Assembly: GCA_964631835.1 (NCBI GenBank)
Contig: CAZWAD010000011.1
Location: forward strand, 51,762-115,761
DNA from: Bog-950 sp964631835
Lineage (GTDB): Bacteria; Bacteroidota; Bacteroidia; Chitinophagales; LD1
Length of the DNA stretch: 64,000 nucleotides
Reading direction: 5' to 3'
Made by a program: the position numbers and the translations under genes. The notes beneath the pieces were generated by a model that was not told the DNA's origin, did no database searches, and saw only the letters and a program-made list of their open reading frames with translations. Positions 24,353 through 33,239 of this stretch are shown here, piece after piece; position 1 is the first letter of the stretch; each line of letters opens with the position of its first letter.

Positions 24353-26062
24353 ATGAAACTCACCATCCGGCAAAAGCTCTTACTGTTTTCCATAGTTATT
24401 CTGGCGGGTATCGGATACGCTGGATATGGAGTGTATAATAGCAATCAAAGGCAAATTGAATCAGCAAAATGGGTGCAGCAAACCGAAGAAGTTATCAGCG
24501 AATCGGGTCATGTGCTTTCGCTGGCTAAAGATATAGAGTCCGGTTCGAGAGGGTTTGTAGTAACCCGCGACAGCTCTTATCTCATACCCCTGCAAACAGC
24601 CGAAAAAACAATAGCGGCACATATCGAGCGCTTAAAAAAGCTTACCGGTTATAACCCGGTGCAGGAGGAACGCATAGATTCACTCCATACTTATATAAAC
24701 CTTCGCCTTGCTTTTTCCCGTCAAACCGTTGATATAAGAGCATCGGATGGATTGGAAGCCGCCATAGCTTTTGTTCGTTCGGGTACCGGCAAAGAGTACT
24801 CCGACCAAATACGCCAGGTTACAAGCGAAATTCAACAGGAAGCCAATGTTCAACTGAAAAAGCAGCAGCAGGCAAGCGCGGAGAGCACAGCCTCTTTCAA
24901 CCTTGTGCTTGCGGTAATATTTATTGTTATGGCGGGCTGTATTATTGTTTTGTTCTATACCGTTACAAATTATTTGCTGGAACTGAAAAAGTATGAAGAT
25001 GAATTAAGCGCGGCTAACGACAAACTGCAGCAGTTCCGGCATTTCTTTATTCATAACAACGATTTTGCCTGTATAGCTAACATGGAAGGCTATTTCGAGG
25101 TGACCAACCCTCCGTTTGAGCAAATACTCGGTTATTCAGAACCGGAACTTACCGGTCAGCCTTTTCTCAATTTTATTCATCCGGAAGATGTATCGGCCAC
25201 GCTTCAGGAAGTGGAAAAACTGAAAACCGGGGCGCCTGCCGTTAATTTTACTAACCGGTACCGGAAAAAAAGCGGAGAGTACTTGTGGCTTGAGTGGAAT
25301 TCAACGCCTAATCCTTCTACCGGTAAGCTCTATGCCATAGCCCGCGATATTACCGAGCGCAGGAAATCAGAAGAGCAGCTACAGTCGTTAAATAAGGAGC
25401 TTGAGGCATTTTCATATTCAGTATCGCACGATTTACGCGCTCCGTTAAGAGCTGTTCATGGATATGCTCAAATTTTGAAAGAAGATTTTGGAACTCAATT
25501 AACTGAAGAAGGCAACCGGGTAATAAATAATATTATGGCTAACGCAAAAAAAATGGGGCAACTGATTGATGACTTGCTTACCTTTTCACGCCTCAGCCGT
25601 AAGGAACTTCAAAAAAGCAATATCGCCATGCGCGAGATGGTGGATTCGCTTTGCCGGGAGCTTAATGTTGAACATGACCACCATCAGGTTCAATACCTTA
25701 TTAAAGATTTGTTTCCCGTAAAAGCCGATTCGGTAACTATTAAACAAGTTTGGACCAATCTGCTTTCTAATGCAGTGAAGTATTCGAGAAAAAAAGGCAA
25801 GTCAATTATTGAAATAGGTTCTGAGGAAAATGAACATGAAGTTACCTATTACGTAAAGGATAACGGGGCGGGTTTCGATATGCGTTATGCCGATAAGCTG
25901 TTTGGGGTGTTTCAACGCCTGCACTCCGAAACAGAATTTGAAGGAACCGGTGTAGGGCTGGCTATTGTTCAGCGCATAATTGCCCGGCACGGTGGAAGAG
26001 TATGGGCCGAGGGCATAGTAAATGAGGGAGCTACATTTTACTTCACCTTAAATAAATCGTAA
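24353..26062 (+). CDS. Membrane sensor histidine kinase (CHASE3-PAS-HisKA-HATPase)
   Basis: 569 residues. Helix 1 (about 8-28) and helix 2 (about 183-206) enclose a periplasmic CHASE3 domain (EDIESGSRGFV-like, AKDIESGSRGFVVTRD near 55-70). A PAS domain follows (about 232-340, ending ARDITERRKS). The HisKA box is SVSHDLRAPLRAVHGY with the phospho-accepting His near residue 359. The HATPase has NLLSNAVKYS (N box), DNGAGFD (G1) and GTGVGLAI (G2). It is the first gene of a four-gene cluster; the next, a response regulator, starts 4 bp downstream. The signal is unknown. Confidence 0.94.
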   Translation: MKLTIRQKLLLFSIVILAGIGYAGYGVYNSNQRQIESAKWVQQTEEVISESGHVLSLAKDIESGSRGFVVTRDSSYLIPLQTAEKTIAAHIERLKKLTGYNPVQEERIDSLHTYINLRLAFSRQTVDIRASDGLEAAIAFVRSGTGKEYSDQIRQVTSEIQQEANVQLKKQQQASAESTASFNLVLAVIFIVMAGCIIVLFYTVTNYLLELKKYEDELSAANDKLQQFRHFFIHNNDFACIANMEGYFEVTNPPFEQILGYSEPELTGQPFLNFIHPEDVSATLQEVEKLKTGAPAVNFTNRYRKKSGEYLWLEWNSTPNPSTGKLYAIARDITERRKSEEQLQSLNKELEAFSYSVSHDLRAPLRAVHGYAQILKEDFGTQLTEEGNRVINNIMANAKKMGQLIDDLLTFSRLSRKELQKSNIAMREMVDSLCRELNVEHDHHQVQYLIKDLFPVKADSVTIKQVWTNLLSNAVKYSRKKGKSIIEIGSEENEHEVTYYVKDNGAGFDMRYADKLFGVFQRLHSETEFEGTGVGLAIVQRIIARHGGRVWAEGIVNEGATFYFTLNKS

Positions 26063-26066
26063 CAAT

Positions 26067-26504
26067 ATGAAACATGAAGTTGAAATTTTATTAGTTGAAG
26101 ACAACGAGAGCGATGCTGAAATGACGATTCGCGCTCTTCGTAAAAACAATTTAGCCAACAAACTGCTGCATGTAAAGGATGGTGCGGAGGCGATTGACTT
26201 TGTTTTTGCACAAGGTAATTATACTGCAAGACAAATTGAAAATGGTCCCCGGGTTATTTTGCTTGATTTAAAGATGCCTAAAGTTGGGGGTATTGAAGTA
26301 CTGAAAAAACTGAAAGCAGATACGCGCACCCGCAAAATACCGGTGGTAGTGCTTACTTCTTCAAAAGAAGACCCGGATATACAGGCTTGTTATGCTTTGG
26401 GAGTGAACAGTTATGTGGTAAAACCGGTAGAGTTTGATGAATTCCATAAAGTTATTTCGGATTTGGGATTGTATTGGATGATAGTTAATCAGCCCCCCTA
26501 TTAA
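26067..26504 (+). CDS. Single-domain response regulator, Rcp1-like
   Basis: 145 residues forming one receiver domain. The acidic pair is E11/D12, the phospho-acceptor D67 in ILLDLKMP, the Thr in VVLTSS near 96 and the Lys in VVKPVEF near 119. The insertion NYTARQIENGPR before the D67 strand is typical of Rcp1-type regulators that partner phytochrome-like or PAS kinases. There is no output domain, so it should relay phosphate or act by protein contact, probably with the kinase 4 bp upstream. Confidence 0.93.
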   Translation: MKHEVEILLVEDNESDAEMTIRALRKNNLANKLLHVKDGAEAIDFVFAQGNYTARQIENGPRVILLDLKMPKVGGIEVLKKLKADTRTRKIPVVVLTSSKEDPDIQACYALGVNSYVVKPVEFDEFHKVISDLGLYWMIVNQPPY

Positions 26505-26514
26505 AACGCGAGTT

Positions 26515-28065
26515 ATGAAAAGGAAAGCAAAAATACTGATGGTAGAGCATGACCCGAATGATATAGAACTGATTCAGCGTGAACTGAAAAGAGGGGATAT
26601 GAATTTTATTACCGAAGTGGTTCAAACGGAAACGGAGTATGAAGAAGCATTGAAAACATTTGAACCGGATATTATACTGTCCGACTACGCACTTCCGCAA
26701 TTTGACGGACCAACGGCTTTTGAAATCAAGGAAAAACTATCGCCCGGTACCCCTTTTATTTTTGTTTCGGGAACTATCGGAGAAGAGAACTCGATTGAAC
26801 TCATCAGAACCGGAGTTACTGACTACGCCCTGAAAGATAAACTATTTACACTAAGCATGAAAGTTAAACGGGCGCTGAAAGAAGTAAAAGAGTTAAGGGA
26901 AAAACTGGAGGTGGAAGAAGCACTCCGTCAGTCTGAAACAAACCTGAGGGCTATTTTCGATGCTACCGACACCGGTTTTCTGCTGCTTGATAGTTCATTT
27001 AACATTGTATCATATAACCGGAAGATTACCCAGTTTGCCAAACATTCGTTTGGCTTTGAGCCAAGGCGAAAGCAGAATTTAATTCATTTGTTTTTGCCTG
27101 AAAGAAGGAAAGAGTTTTCGGATATACTGGTAGAAGTTGCCAGCGGCAAAGCTGTTAATTATGAGGTTAGTTATCCGCAGACGGATGGCACAGTAATTTG
27201 GTACAGCCTGGTCGGCAATCCGGTTGTAGATGGGCATAAAAAGATTACGGGCATTTGCCTGTCGGTAAACGATATTACAGAGCGTAAAAAAGCAATAGAA
27301 GAAATCAGGCAGCTCAATGAAAATCTGGAGGAGCGTGTAGCAGAACGAACAGCAGAATTATCGGAAGCCAATAAATCGCTAGAAGCATTCTCAGCTTCCG
27401 TATCGCATGATTTAAGGGCACCGGTGCGCGCTATGGGTGGTTTTTTAGATATTATCGAAAAACAGTACCAACCGGCATTTAATGATGATTTGAAAGAATT
27501 ATTCGGTTACATAAGCAGTACCAGTAAGCGAATGAACGCTATTATAGAGGACTTACTTGCCCTTGCCAGACATGGTCAGGCAAAGCTTAGGCCTTCTTTC
27601 ATTGATATGAACAAGTTGGTAAACAAAGTGTGGGATGATATCAGTTTTTCCCAACCTAACAACACGCAGTTGAAAGTTTCAAAATTGCATAAAGTATATG
27701 CTGATGTTTCGCTGATGGAGCAGGTATTGATTAACCTGATTTCAAACGCCATTAAATATTCTTCTAAAACGGAGAATCCGATGGTTGAAATAGGGAGCGA
27801 GGAGGTGGAAGATACTATTACTTTTTCTATTAAGGATAACGGGGCAGGGTTCGATATGAAATATTACGATAAACTTTTCGGGGCATTTCAGCGCCTTCAC
27901 GGAATGACAGAGTTTGAAGGAACCGGAGTAGGTCTGGTATTGGTTAAGCTGGTAATTGAAAAACATGGCGGGAATGTGTGGGCGGTTAGCCAAACAGGCG
28001 AGGGCGCTACATTTTATTTTTCGCTGCCAAAAGTGGAACATGACGAGTATAAACAGGCAGCTTAA
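26515..28065 (+). CDS. Cytosolic hybrid kinase (receiver-PAS-HisKA-HATPase)
   Basis: 516 residues, no membrane segment. The N-terminal receiver (about 5-125) has a slightly unusual acidic pocket (EHD in place of EDD) and D58 in ILSDYALP. The PAS domain (about 140-265) ends NDITERKKA. A coiled coil (NLEERVAERTAELSEA) connects to HisKA SVSHDLRAPVRAMGG (His near 298) and a HATPase with NLISNAIKYS, DNGAGFD and GTGVGLVL. A receiver at the N-terminus suggests it takes phosphate or is gated by the upstream proteins. Its 3' end overlaps the next gene by 26 bp, suggesting translational coupling. Confidence 0.93.
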   Translation: MKRKAKILMVEHDPNDIELIQRELKRGDMNFITEVVQTETEYEEALKTFEPDIILSDYALPQFDGPTAFEIKEKLSPGTPFIFVSGTIGEENSIELIRTGVTDYALKDKLFTLSMKVKRALKEVKELREKLEVEEALRQSETNLRAIFDATDTGFLLLDSSFNIVSYNRKITQFAKHSFGFEPRRKQNLIHLFLPERRKEFSDILVEVASGKAVNYEVSYPQTDGTVIWYSLVGNPVVDGHKKITGICLSVNDITERKKAIEEIRQLNENLEERVAERTAELSEANKSLEAFSASVSHDLRAPVRAMGGFLDIIEKQYQPAFNDDLKELFGYISSTSKRMNAIIEDLLALARHGQAKLRPSFIDMNKLVNKVWDDISFSQPNNTQLKVSKLHKVYADVSLMEQVLINLISNAIKYSSKTENPMVEIGSEEVEDTITFSIKDNGAGFDMKYYDKLFGAFQRLHGMTEFEGTGVGLVLVKLVIEKHGGNVWAVSQTGEGATFYFSLPKVEHDEYKQAA

Positions 28066-28954
28066 GGTCTTATTTATAGAAGATGACCTGATAGATGTTT
28101 TATTAATTGTGAGACATCTGAAGCAGCATTGGTCGGACATAGAGTATCTTCAGATAGATAGTTTAGAGGAATTGAAACATGCCTTACAATCAAATTGGGA
28201 TGTGATTTTGTGCGATTTTAAACTGCCCGGTTTTGATGGCATGGCTGCATTGCGGATAATCAGAGAAATGGGGGTTAATACTCCTTTTATATTGGTGTCC
28301 GGTGAAGTTTCAGAAGATGTGGCTGCTCTTATGATGCGATTGGGTGCGAACGATTATGTGATGAAAGAGAACCTAAAGCGTCTTGGTCCGTCAATTTTGA
28401 GAGAGCTTAATTCAAACAAAACCAGCCCCGAAAATTTTTTACCCGTTCAAAAAACCGGGCATGAGACCGAAAAAGGCAGGAGGATATCCGATAAATTGCT
28501 AACCCCGCTTACTCCGGAAAAAAATAAAACCATAAGCGAAAGACATGAGGCAGTAATCAATATGTTGTTTGTTGCCGAATATATCCGAAAGCATCAGGCT
28601 GCTTTTCTTGAAAAACATAATCTTACCCTGCCACGGCTGAATATTTTGCAGATACTAAAACGAAATTACCCCGGCAGTATTACAATGGCGCACTTGAAGG
28701 GGGAAATGATTTATAAAACCATAGACCTGCCTAGAATGTTGGAAAAAATGAAGCAGGAGGGAATGGTGGATAATGTTCATGCACGGAAAAGCGCCCGCGC
28801 GCGTGAAATGACCATTACACAAAAGGGCATGGATGCATTAAATAATCTTGATAAGCATTATGAAGAAATGTTCTTGTCAGAAAAACATCTTACAGAGAGA
28901 AATGCGAAAAAAATAAATGAGGCTTTACAGGAGGCATTTAAAGAGATAATATAA
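28040..28954 (+). CDS. Response regulator with MarR-type output domain (REC-MarR fusion)
   Basis: 304 residues from ATG 28040, chosen because MTSINRQLKVLFIEDDLIDV starts a receiver; this places the start inside the preceding gene. The receiver (about 8-128) has D15/D16, D59 in ILCDFKLP, SGEVSED and the Lys in VMKENL. A polar linker (about 130-175) leads to a MarR-like winged helix (about 178-295): LTLPRLNILQILKRNYPGSIT, then the wing HARKSARAREMTITQKGMDAL (each quoted in parts), and a C-terminal dimerisation helix. It would let phosphorylation control a MarR repressor. Targets are unknown. Confidence 0.87.
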   Translation: MTSINRQLKVLFIEDDLIDVLLIVRHLKQHWSDIEYLQIDSLEELKHALQSNWDVILCDFKLPGFDGMAALRIIREMGVNTPFILVSGEVSEDVAALMMRLGANDYVMKENLKRLGPSILRELNSNKTSPENFLPVQKTGHETEKGRRISDKLLTPLTPEKNKTISERHEAVINMLFVAEYIRKHQAAFLEKHNLTLPRLNILQILKRNYPGSITMAHLKGEMIYKTIDLPRMLEKMKQEGMVDNVHARKSARAREMTITQKGMDALNNLDKHYEEMFLSEKHLTERNAKKINEALQEAFKEII

Positions 28955-28985
28955 GCCAGATTACCTTATGTCGGGGAAGCCGGGA

Positions 28986-29579
28986 TTACTTCCTCTTCTT
29001 TAACTCATCGCGAATGCGGGCAGCGAGTTCGTAATCTTCGTTTTCTAAAGCTGTTTTAAGATGTGTTTGTAAGTCCGCTGAAGACATTTGCGAATAGTTG
29101 GCAGGCGACTGGGGCGCTACAGAGGTGGATTGTTTCCCTTCATCGGCTAAAGCTGCGGCTTCTTCGTTGGGGTCTGCTTCCACACCGGCTTCGTTCAAAA
29201 TACTTTCCTCTACATAAATAGGGCAATCAAAGCGTACAGCCAAAGCCAGAGCATCGCTGGTGCGTGAATCTATCTCAAAAGTTTCATTTCCCTTGCGGCA
29301 AACAAGGTTAGAAAAGAAAACCCCGTCAACTAATTTCGAAATATAAATGTATTCTAATTGAATATCGAAAGTATCGCACATGGCTTTCATCAGGTCGTGA
29401 GTAAGCGGGCGCGAAGGTTTCATGTTATCGAGCGCAACAGCAATAGCCTGTGCTTCAAAACCGCCAATTACAATCGGGAGCCTTCTTGTGCCATCAACCT
29501 CACCAAGCACAACAGCAAACGAGTGTGACTGGGTTACACTGTGGGATAAGGCGATAATATCGAGTTCAATTTTCTTCAC
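28986..29579 (-). CDS. Bifunctional nuclease family protein (BFN/DUF151) with UVR motif
   Basis: 197 residues. The BFN domain (about 1-135) has LGEVDGTRRLPIVIGGFEAQAIA, SRPLTHDLM and DSRTSDALALAVRFDCPI in its usual order (quoted in pieces). A Gln/Ser-rich linker leads to a C-terminal UvrB/UvrC-like helix pair (LQTHLKTALENEDYELAARIRDEL, about 170-194, in parts). Plant and bacterial relatives bind or cut nucleic acid; the activity here is inferred. It follows etfA on the same strand after about 90 bp, a frequent neighbourhood in Bacteroidota. Confidence 0.9.
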   Translation of the reverse strand: MKKIELDIIALSHSVTQSHSFAVVLGEVDGTRRLPIVIGGFEAQAIAVALDNMKPSRPLTHDLMKAMCDTFDIQLEYIYISKLVDGVFFSNLVCRKGNETFEIDSRTSDALALAVRFDCPIYVEESILNEAGVEADPNEEAAALADEGKQSTSVAPQSPANYSQMSSADLQTHLKTALENEDYELAARIRDELKKRK

Positions 29580-29669
29580 CGGAAAATAATCTGCTTCAAG
29601 ATAAGCGAAAAGTAGGAATTTTTCAGAAATAAAAACAAAAGACTTATCCTACAAAGACCCCTCACGTAA

Positions 29670-30647
29670 TTAATGTGCGGCTTTAAATTTCTTGTACTCC
29701 TCAATCAGTTTGGGAACAACCTGAAATGCATCACCTACAATTCCATAGTCAGCGGCTTTAAAGAAAGGAGCTTCGGGGTCTGTATTTATCACCACAATCA
29801 CCTTCGAGCCGTTGACACCTGCAAGATGCTGAATGGCCCCGGAAATTCCCGCTGCGATATACAGATTCGGACGAATAGTTAAACCGGTTTGGCCTACATG
29901 TTCGTGGTGAGGACGCCAGTCAACATCAGCAACTGCGCGGGAGCATGCTGTTGCAGCGCCAAGTTCTTTTGCAAGCTCTTCAATCATTCCCCAGTTCTCC
30001 GGCCCTTTCAAACCGCGGCCGGCAGACACAACAAGTTCAGCTTCGCTCAAAGGAATGGTTCCGGTTATTTTATCAGTTCCTTTAACAGTAGTTGTAAAAT
30101 CAGAATCGGAAACCGAAGGAGAGAATGCTTCAATAGTTGCCGCACCGCTTCCTTTAACCGGTGAGAGCGAGTTAGGGTTTACAGCAATAACTTTTTTCGC
30201 TGTGTTGAGTTGATATTGAGCAGATGCTTTACCGGAAAAAACATTTTTCTTAACCGTTGCAGTTGCCCCGTTAAACACCGGAAGCTCAACAGCTCCGGGA
30301 ACATAAGCGGCCTTTAGCCGAACACTTATACGGGGAGCTAACAGTTTTCCGTTCTGATTAAAAGAAAGAATAACCATGTCTGCATTTGAGGAGTTTGCTG
30401 CTTCGCTTACCACTTTAGCAAAAGCCCTGGAATCGAAATTGTTGAAACGCCCATCATTGCAATGAAGAACTTTCTTTATGCCTACGGTTCCAAGCGCAGC
30501 CAGTTCATCGCTTGACGCTTCTCCCAAGACCAATGCTACAGAATCGGAGCCGAGCAAATCGGCTACCTTTGAACCGTAATATGCAGCTTCAACTGATGCT
30601 TTCTTTATCTTCCCTTCTGAAATTTCTACAAAACTTAAAACTGCCAT
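29670..30647 (-). CDS. etfA: Electron transfer flavoprotein, alpha subunit
   Basis: 325 residues. The N-terminal half is the ETF adenine-nucleotide-like fold. The C-terminal FAD domain shows VVSAGRGLKGPENW, EHVGQTGLTIRPNLYIAAGI and INTDPEAPFFKAADYGIVGD (each shown in part). With EtfB it carries electrons from acyl-CoA and other dehydrogenases to ETF-quinone oxidoreductase. It lies 33 bp after etfB and is probably co-transcribed with it. Confidence 0.96.
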   Translation of the reverse strand: MAVLSFVEISEGKIKKASVEAAYYGSKVADLLGSDSVALVLGEASSDELAALGTVGIKKVLHCNDGRFNNFDSRAFAKVVSEAANSSNADMVILSFNQNGKLLAPRISVRLKAAYVPGAVELPVFNGATATVKKNVFSGKASAQYQLNTAKKVIAVNPNSLSPVKGSGAATIEAFSPSVSDSDFTTTVKGTDKITGTIPLSEAELVVSAGRGLKGPENWGMIEELAKELGAATACSRAVADVDWRPHHEHVGQTGLTIRPNLYIAAGISGAIQHLAGVNGSKVIVVINTDPEAPFFKAADYGIVGDAFQVVPKLIEEYKKFKAAH

Positions 30648-30680
30648 TTGATTTATTGTTATTGATTATTTGAAATTTAA

Positions 30681-31421
30681 TTAAATAACTTTTGCTTCTT
30701 CGTGAAGAAGTTTTACTAATTCGCCTACATTATCGGGAGAAACATACTTGCATTCCTTTGCTTTTTGCGGAAGAGAATAGCTGACAACAGCAGTAAGTTT
30801 TTCAGCACCATCCGCGGGAACAACAGTCAGTGGTTTTGTCCGGGCACTCATAATACCTTTCATATTAGGGATACGAGCCTCGGCTAATTCTTTTTGTGCA
30901 CAAACCACCATAGGCAGTTTTACTTCAACGGTTTCAGTTCCACCTTCAATTTCACGCTTAATCGTTGCTACTCCGTTTTCAATTTCTAATTTCTGAACCA
31001 GCGCGACACAAGGTAAATCGAGCAATTCAGCCACCATTCCCCCAACTTCATAGGAGTTGTAGTCAATTGTTTCTTTACCAGAAATAATCAAATCATATTT
31101 CTCGTTCTTTGCATGATTGGCAATTTGAGAAGCAACAAAGTAAGCATCTGTAGGCTCAGCATCAACGCGGACAGCTTTGTCAGCTCCAATAGCAAGGGCT
31201 TTACGGATAATTTGTTCTGAATCTGCCAGACCTACATGAATTACAACTACTTCACCTCCTTGTTTTTCTTTCAGTTCAATGGCACGAACAAGGGCATACC
31301 ATTCATCGGTAGGATTCATAATGAAAGTGACACCTTCAGGATTGAATTTGGTATTGTTTTCGATGAAAGCAATTTTTGCAGTGGTATCAGGAACTTTCGC
31401 AATGGGAACAAGAATTTTCAT
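30681..31421 (-). CDS. etfB: Electron transfer flavoprotein, beta subunit
   Basis: 246 residues. The start MKILVPIAKVPDTTAKI is typical. ALAIGADKAVRV, GKETIDYNSYEVGGMVAELL and the family block DLPCVALVQKLE follow (shown in parts), and RIPNMKGIMSARTKPL matches the ETF-beta signature region. It is the first gene of etfB-etfA and partners the alpha subunit for beta-oxidation-type electron flow. A TPR gene is divergent upstream. Confidence 0.96.
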   Translation of the reverse strand: MKILVPIAKVPDTTAKIAFIENNTKFNPEGVTFIMNPTDEWYALVRAIELKEKQGGEVVVIHVGLADSEQIIRKALAIGADKAVRVDAEPTDAYFVASQIANHAKNEKYDLIISGKETIDYNSYEVGGMVAELLDLPCVALVQKLEIENGVATIKREIEGGTETVEVKLPMVVCAQKELAEARIPNMKGIMSARTKPLTVVPADGAEKLTAVVSYSLPQKAKECKYVSPDNVGELVKLLHEEAKVI

Positions 31422-31516
31422 TTCTTTATTTTTAAAATTGACGTGCGAAAATATCCAACTTTGCTAATTCTCAAAACAAATTTTCCTGCTGTTGTTCGGT
31501 AAATTAAGAGTGAAAT

Positions 31517-31837
31517 ATGAATGAAGAACGACTGAAAAAATTGTTGGAATGGGAAGAGCAAAAACCAGACGATGCCTTTCTGAAATTTGCTATTGCCCAG
31601 GAGTATGTCAGCGGAAGCAGGTTTGAAGAAGCCTTGAAATATTACGAAGATTTATTCACAAGATTTCCGGATTATTTGCCAACATATTACCAATTGGGGA
31701 ATTTGCTGCAAAGGCAAAATGAAAGTGAGCGAGCCATTGAAATTTACAAAAATGGAACGGAGGTGGCAAAGCAGGTAAACGATTTCAAAACCCTCCGCGA
31801 ATTACAAGAGGCGATAAATTTGCTGAAGGATGAATAA
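31517..31837 (+). CDS. Small tetratricopeptide-repeat protein
   Basis: 106 residues, no signal peptide. About two and a half TPR units: DDAFLKFAIAQEYVSGSRFEEALKYYEDLFTRFPDY and PTYYQLGNLLQRQNESERAIEIYKNG in parts. It is a cytosolic helical scaffold for protein contacts. Its stop overlaps the tilS start by 8 bp, so translation is likely coupled, a common Bacteroidota pairing. The partner is unknown. Confidence 0.85.
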   Translation: MNEERLKKLLEWEEQKPDDAFLKFAIAQEYVSGSRFEEALKYYEDLFTRFPDYLPTYYQLGNLLQRQNESERAIEIYKNGTEVAKQVNDFKTLRELQEAINLLKDE

Positions 31838-33176
31838 AAGAAAAAACCTGCTGCAAAAATTTATTGAATTCAATGAAAACAATCGGCTTGCCAATTGCAA
31901 AAAAAAAGTATTGCTTGCCGTTAGCGGTGGTGTTGATTCGGTAGTAATGTGCCATTTATTTCACGAATCAAAATTTCCCTTTGCTATAGCCCACTGCAAT
32001 TTTCAATTGCGAGGGAAGGAATCAAATGGGGATGAAAGGTTTGTGAAAGAATTGGCGAAGAAATACGGAGTGGAATTTTTCTCAAAAAAATTTGATACAA
32101 AGACAAAATCAAAACAGGAAAAGATTTCCGTTCAGTTGGCGGCAAGAGAGTTGCGGTACGAATGGTTTGAACGGTTACTGAATGAAAAAGGCTTTGTTCT
32201 TGTAGCTACAGCCCATCAACTGAACGATAATATCGAAACCATAATTTACAACATCACCAAAGGCACCGGAATACGAGGACTTCGCGGGATACCGGTACGG
32301 CAGGTAAGGTTTATCCGCCCGCTTTTGTTTGCAACAAGAAATGAAATTGAAGATTACGCAAATAAGAGGGAACTCAAATTCAGAGAAGATAGTTCAAACG
32401 CTGATGATAAATATGTACGCAACAAAATCCGACATCACGTTATTCCAATGCTGAAAGAGATTAATCCATCGCTCGAAAATACGTTTGCGGGAAAAATTGA
32501 GTTGTTTACAGAACTTGAACATTTTTATGAAAGACAAATCCGTAAACCAGTGAGGCAGCTTTTTTTACAACGCGGTAATGATATTTACATTCCTGTTTTA
32601 AGCCTTAAAAAAATCAAGAGCCCATCAAGTGTCCTGTTTGAATATTTGCATCAGTATGAATTTTCTCGTGAACAAATTGAAGATATTCTTGCAAACGTTG
32701 ATGCTGAACCTGGAAAACAGTTCCTCTCACCAAAGGCGAGAATTATTAAAGACAGAAGATTTTTTATTCTCACTAAACTGAGTGATAAAGGATTTTCCTA
32801 CCAGGTTATCAGTGAAAAAGATAAACGGATAAAGCTGGATAGCGGAAAAGTGTTGAATATTTCCAGTGCCAATAGTATTAAGCCCGATAAGACCGTTGCG
32901 TTTATTGACAAATCAAAACTGGAGTTTCCTTTAATTGCACGGCATTGGAAACAAGGTGATTATTTCTATCCTTTTGGCATGAAAATGAAAAAGAAAAAAC
33001 TCAAGAAGTTCTTTAACGATGAAAAAGTTCCGCTTCACCAAAAGGAAAATATATGGGTTATTGAATCGAACAAAAAAATAGTTTGGGTTGCAGGTTACAG
33101 AATTGACGAGAGGTATAAGGTATCTGACAAGACTACTGACATGCTTAAATTGGAATTGAAATCCTCTATGGAATGA
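31830..33176 (+). CDS. tilS: tRNA(Ile)-lysidine synthetase
   Basis: Modifies C34 of tRNA(Ile2) (CAU) to lysidine so that it reads AUA. 448 residues. The PP-loop AVSGGVDSVVM (SGGVDS at 32-37) binds ATP. HCNFQLRGKESNGDE, ATAHQLNDNIETI and FREDSSNADDKYVRNKIRHHVIP (parts) are the TilS core. A C-terminal TilS_C domain (about 365-448) has GMKMKKKKLKKFFNDEKVP. The start overlaps the TPR gene by 8 bp. A CAT-anticodon tRNA gene is present at 53842, but its acceptor stem looks more like elongator Met. Confidence 0.95.
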   Translation: MNKRKNLLQKFIEFNENNRLANCKKKVLLAVSGGVDSVVMCHLFHESKFPFAIAHCNFQLRGKESNGDERFVKELAKKYGVEFFSKKFDTKTKSKQEKISVQLAARELRYEWFERLLNEKGFVLVATAHQLNDNIETIIYNITKGTGIRGLRGIPVRQVRFIRPLLFATRNEIEDYANKRELKFREDSSNADDKYVRNKIRHHVIPMLKEINPSLENTFAGKIELFTELEHFYERQIRKPVRQLFLQRGNDIYIPVLSLKKIKSPSSVLFEYLHQYEFSREQIEDILANVDAEPGKQFLSPKARIIKDRRFFILTKLSDKGFSYQVISEKDKRIKLDSGKVLNISSANSIKPDKTVAFIDKSKLEFPLIARHWKQGDYFYPFGMKMKKKKLKKFFNDEKVPLHQKENIWVIESNKKIVWVAGYRIDERYKVSDKTTDMLKLELKSSME

Positions 33177-33239
33177 GGGCATGAAACTATAGACTACTCA
33201 TAATTCTTTGAGAGAAGAAATCCTATCATTCTAAAGTAT

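Noticed and set aside
24141..24356. 71-codon plus-strand frame before the kinase gene
   Set aside because: It passes through a perfect hairpin, has no family resemblance and reaches the kinase start only by chance.
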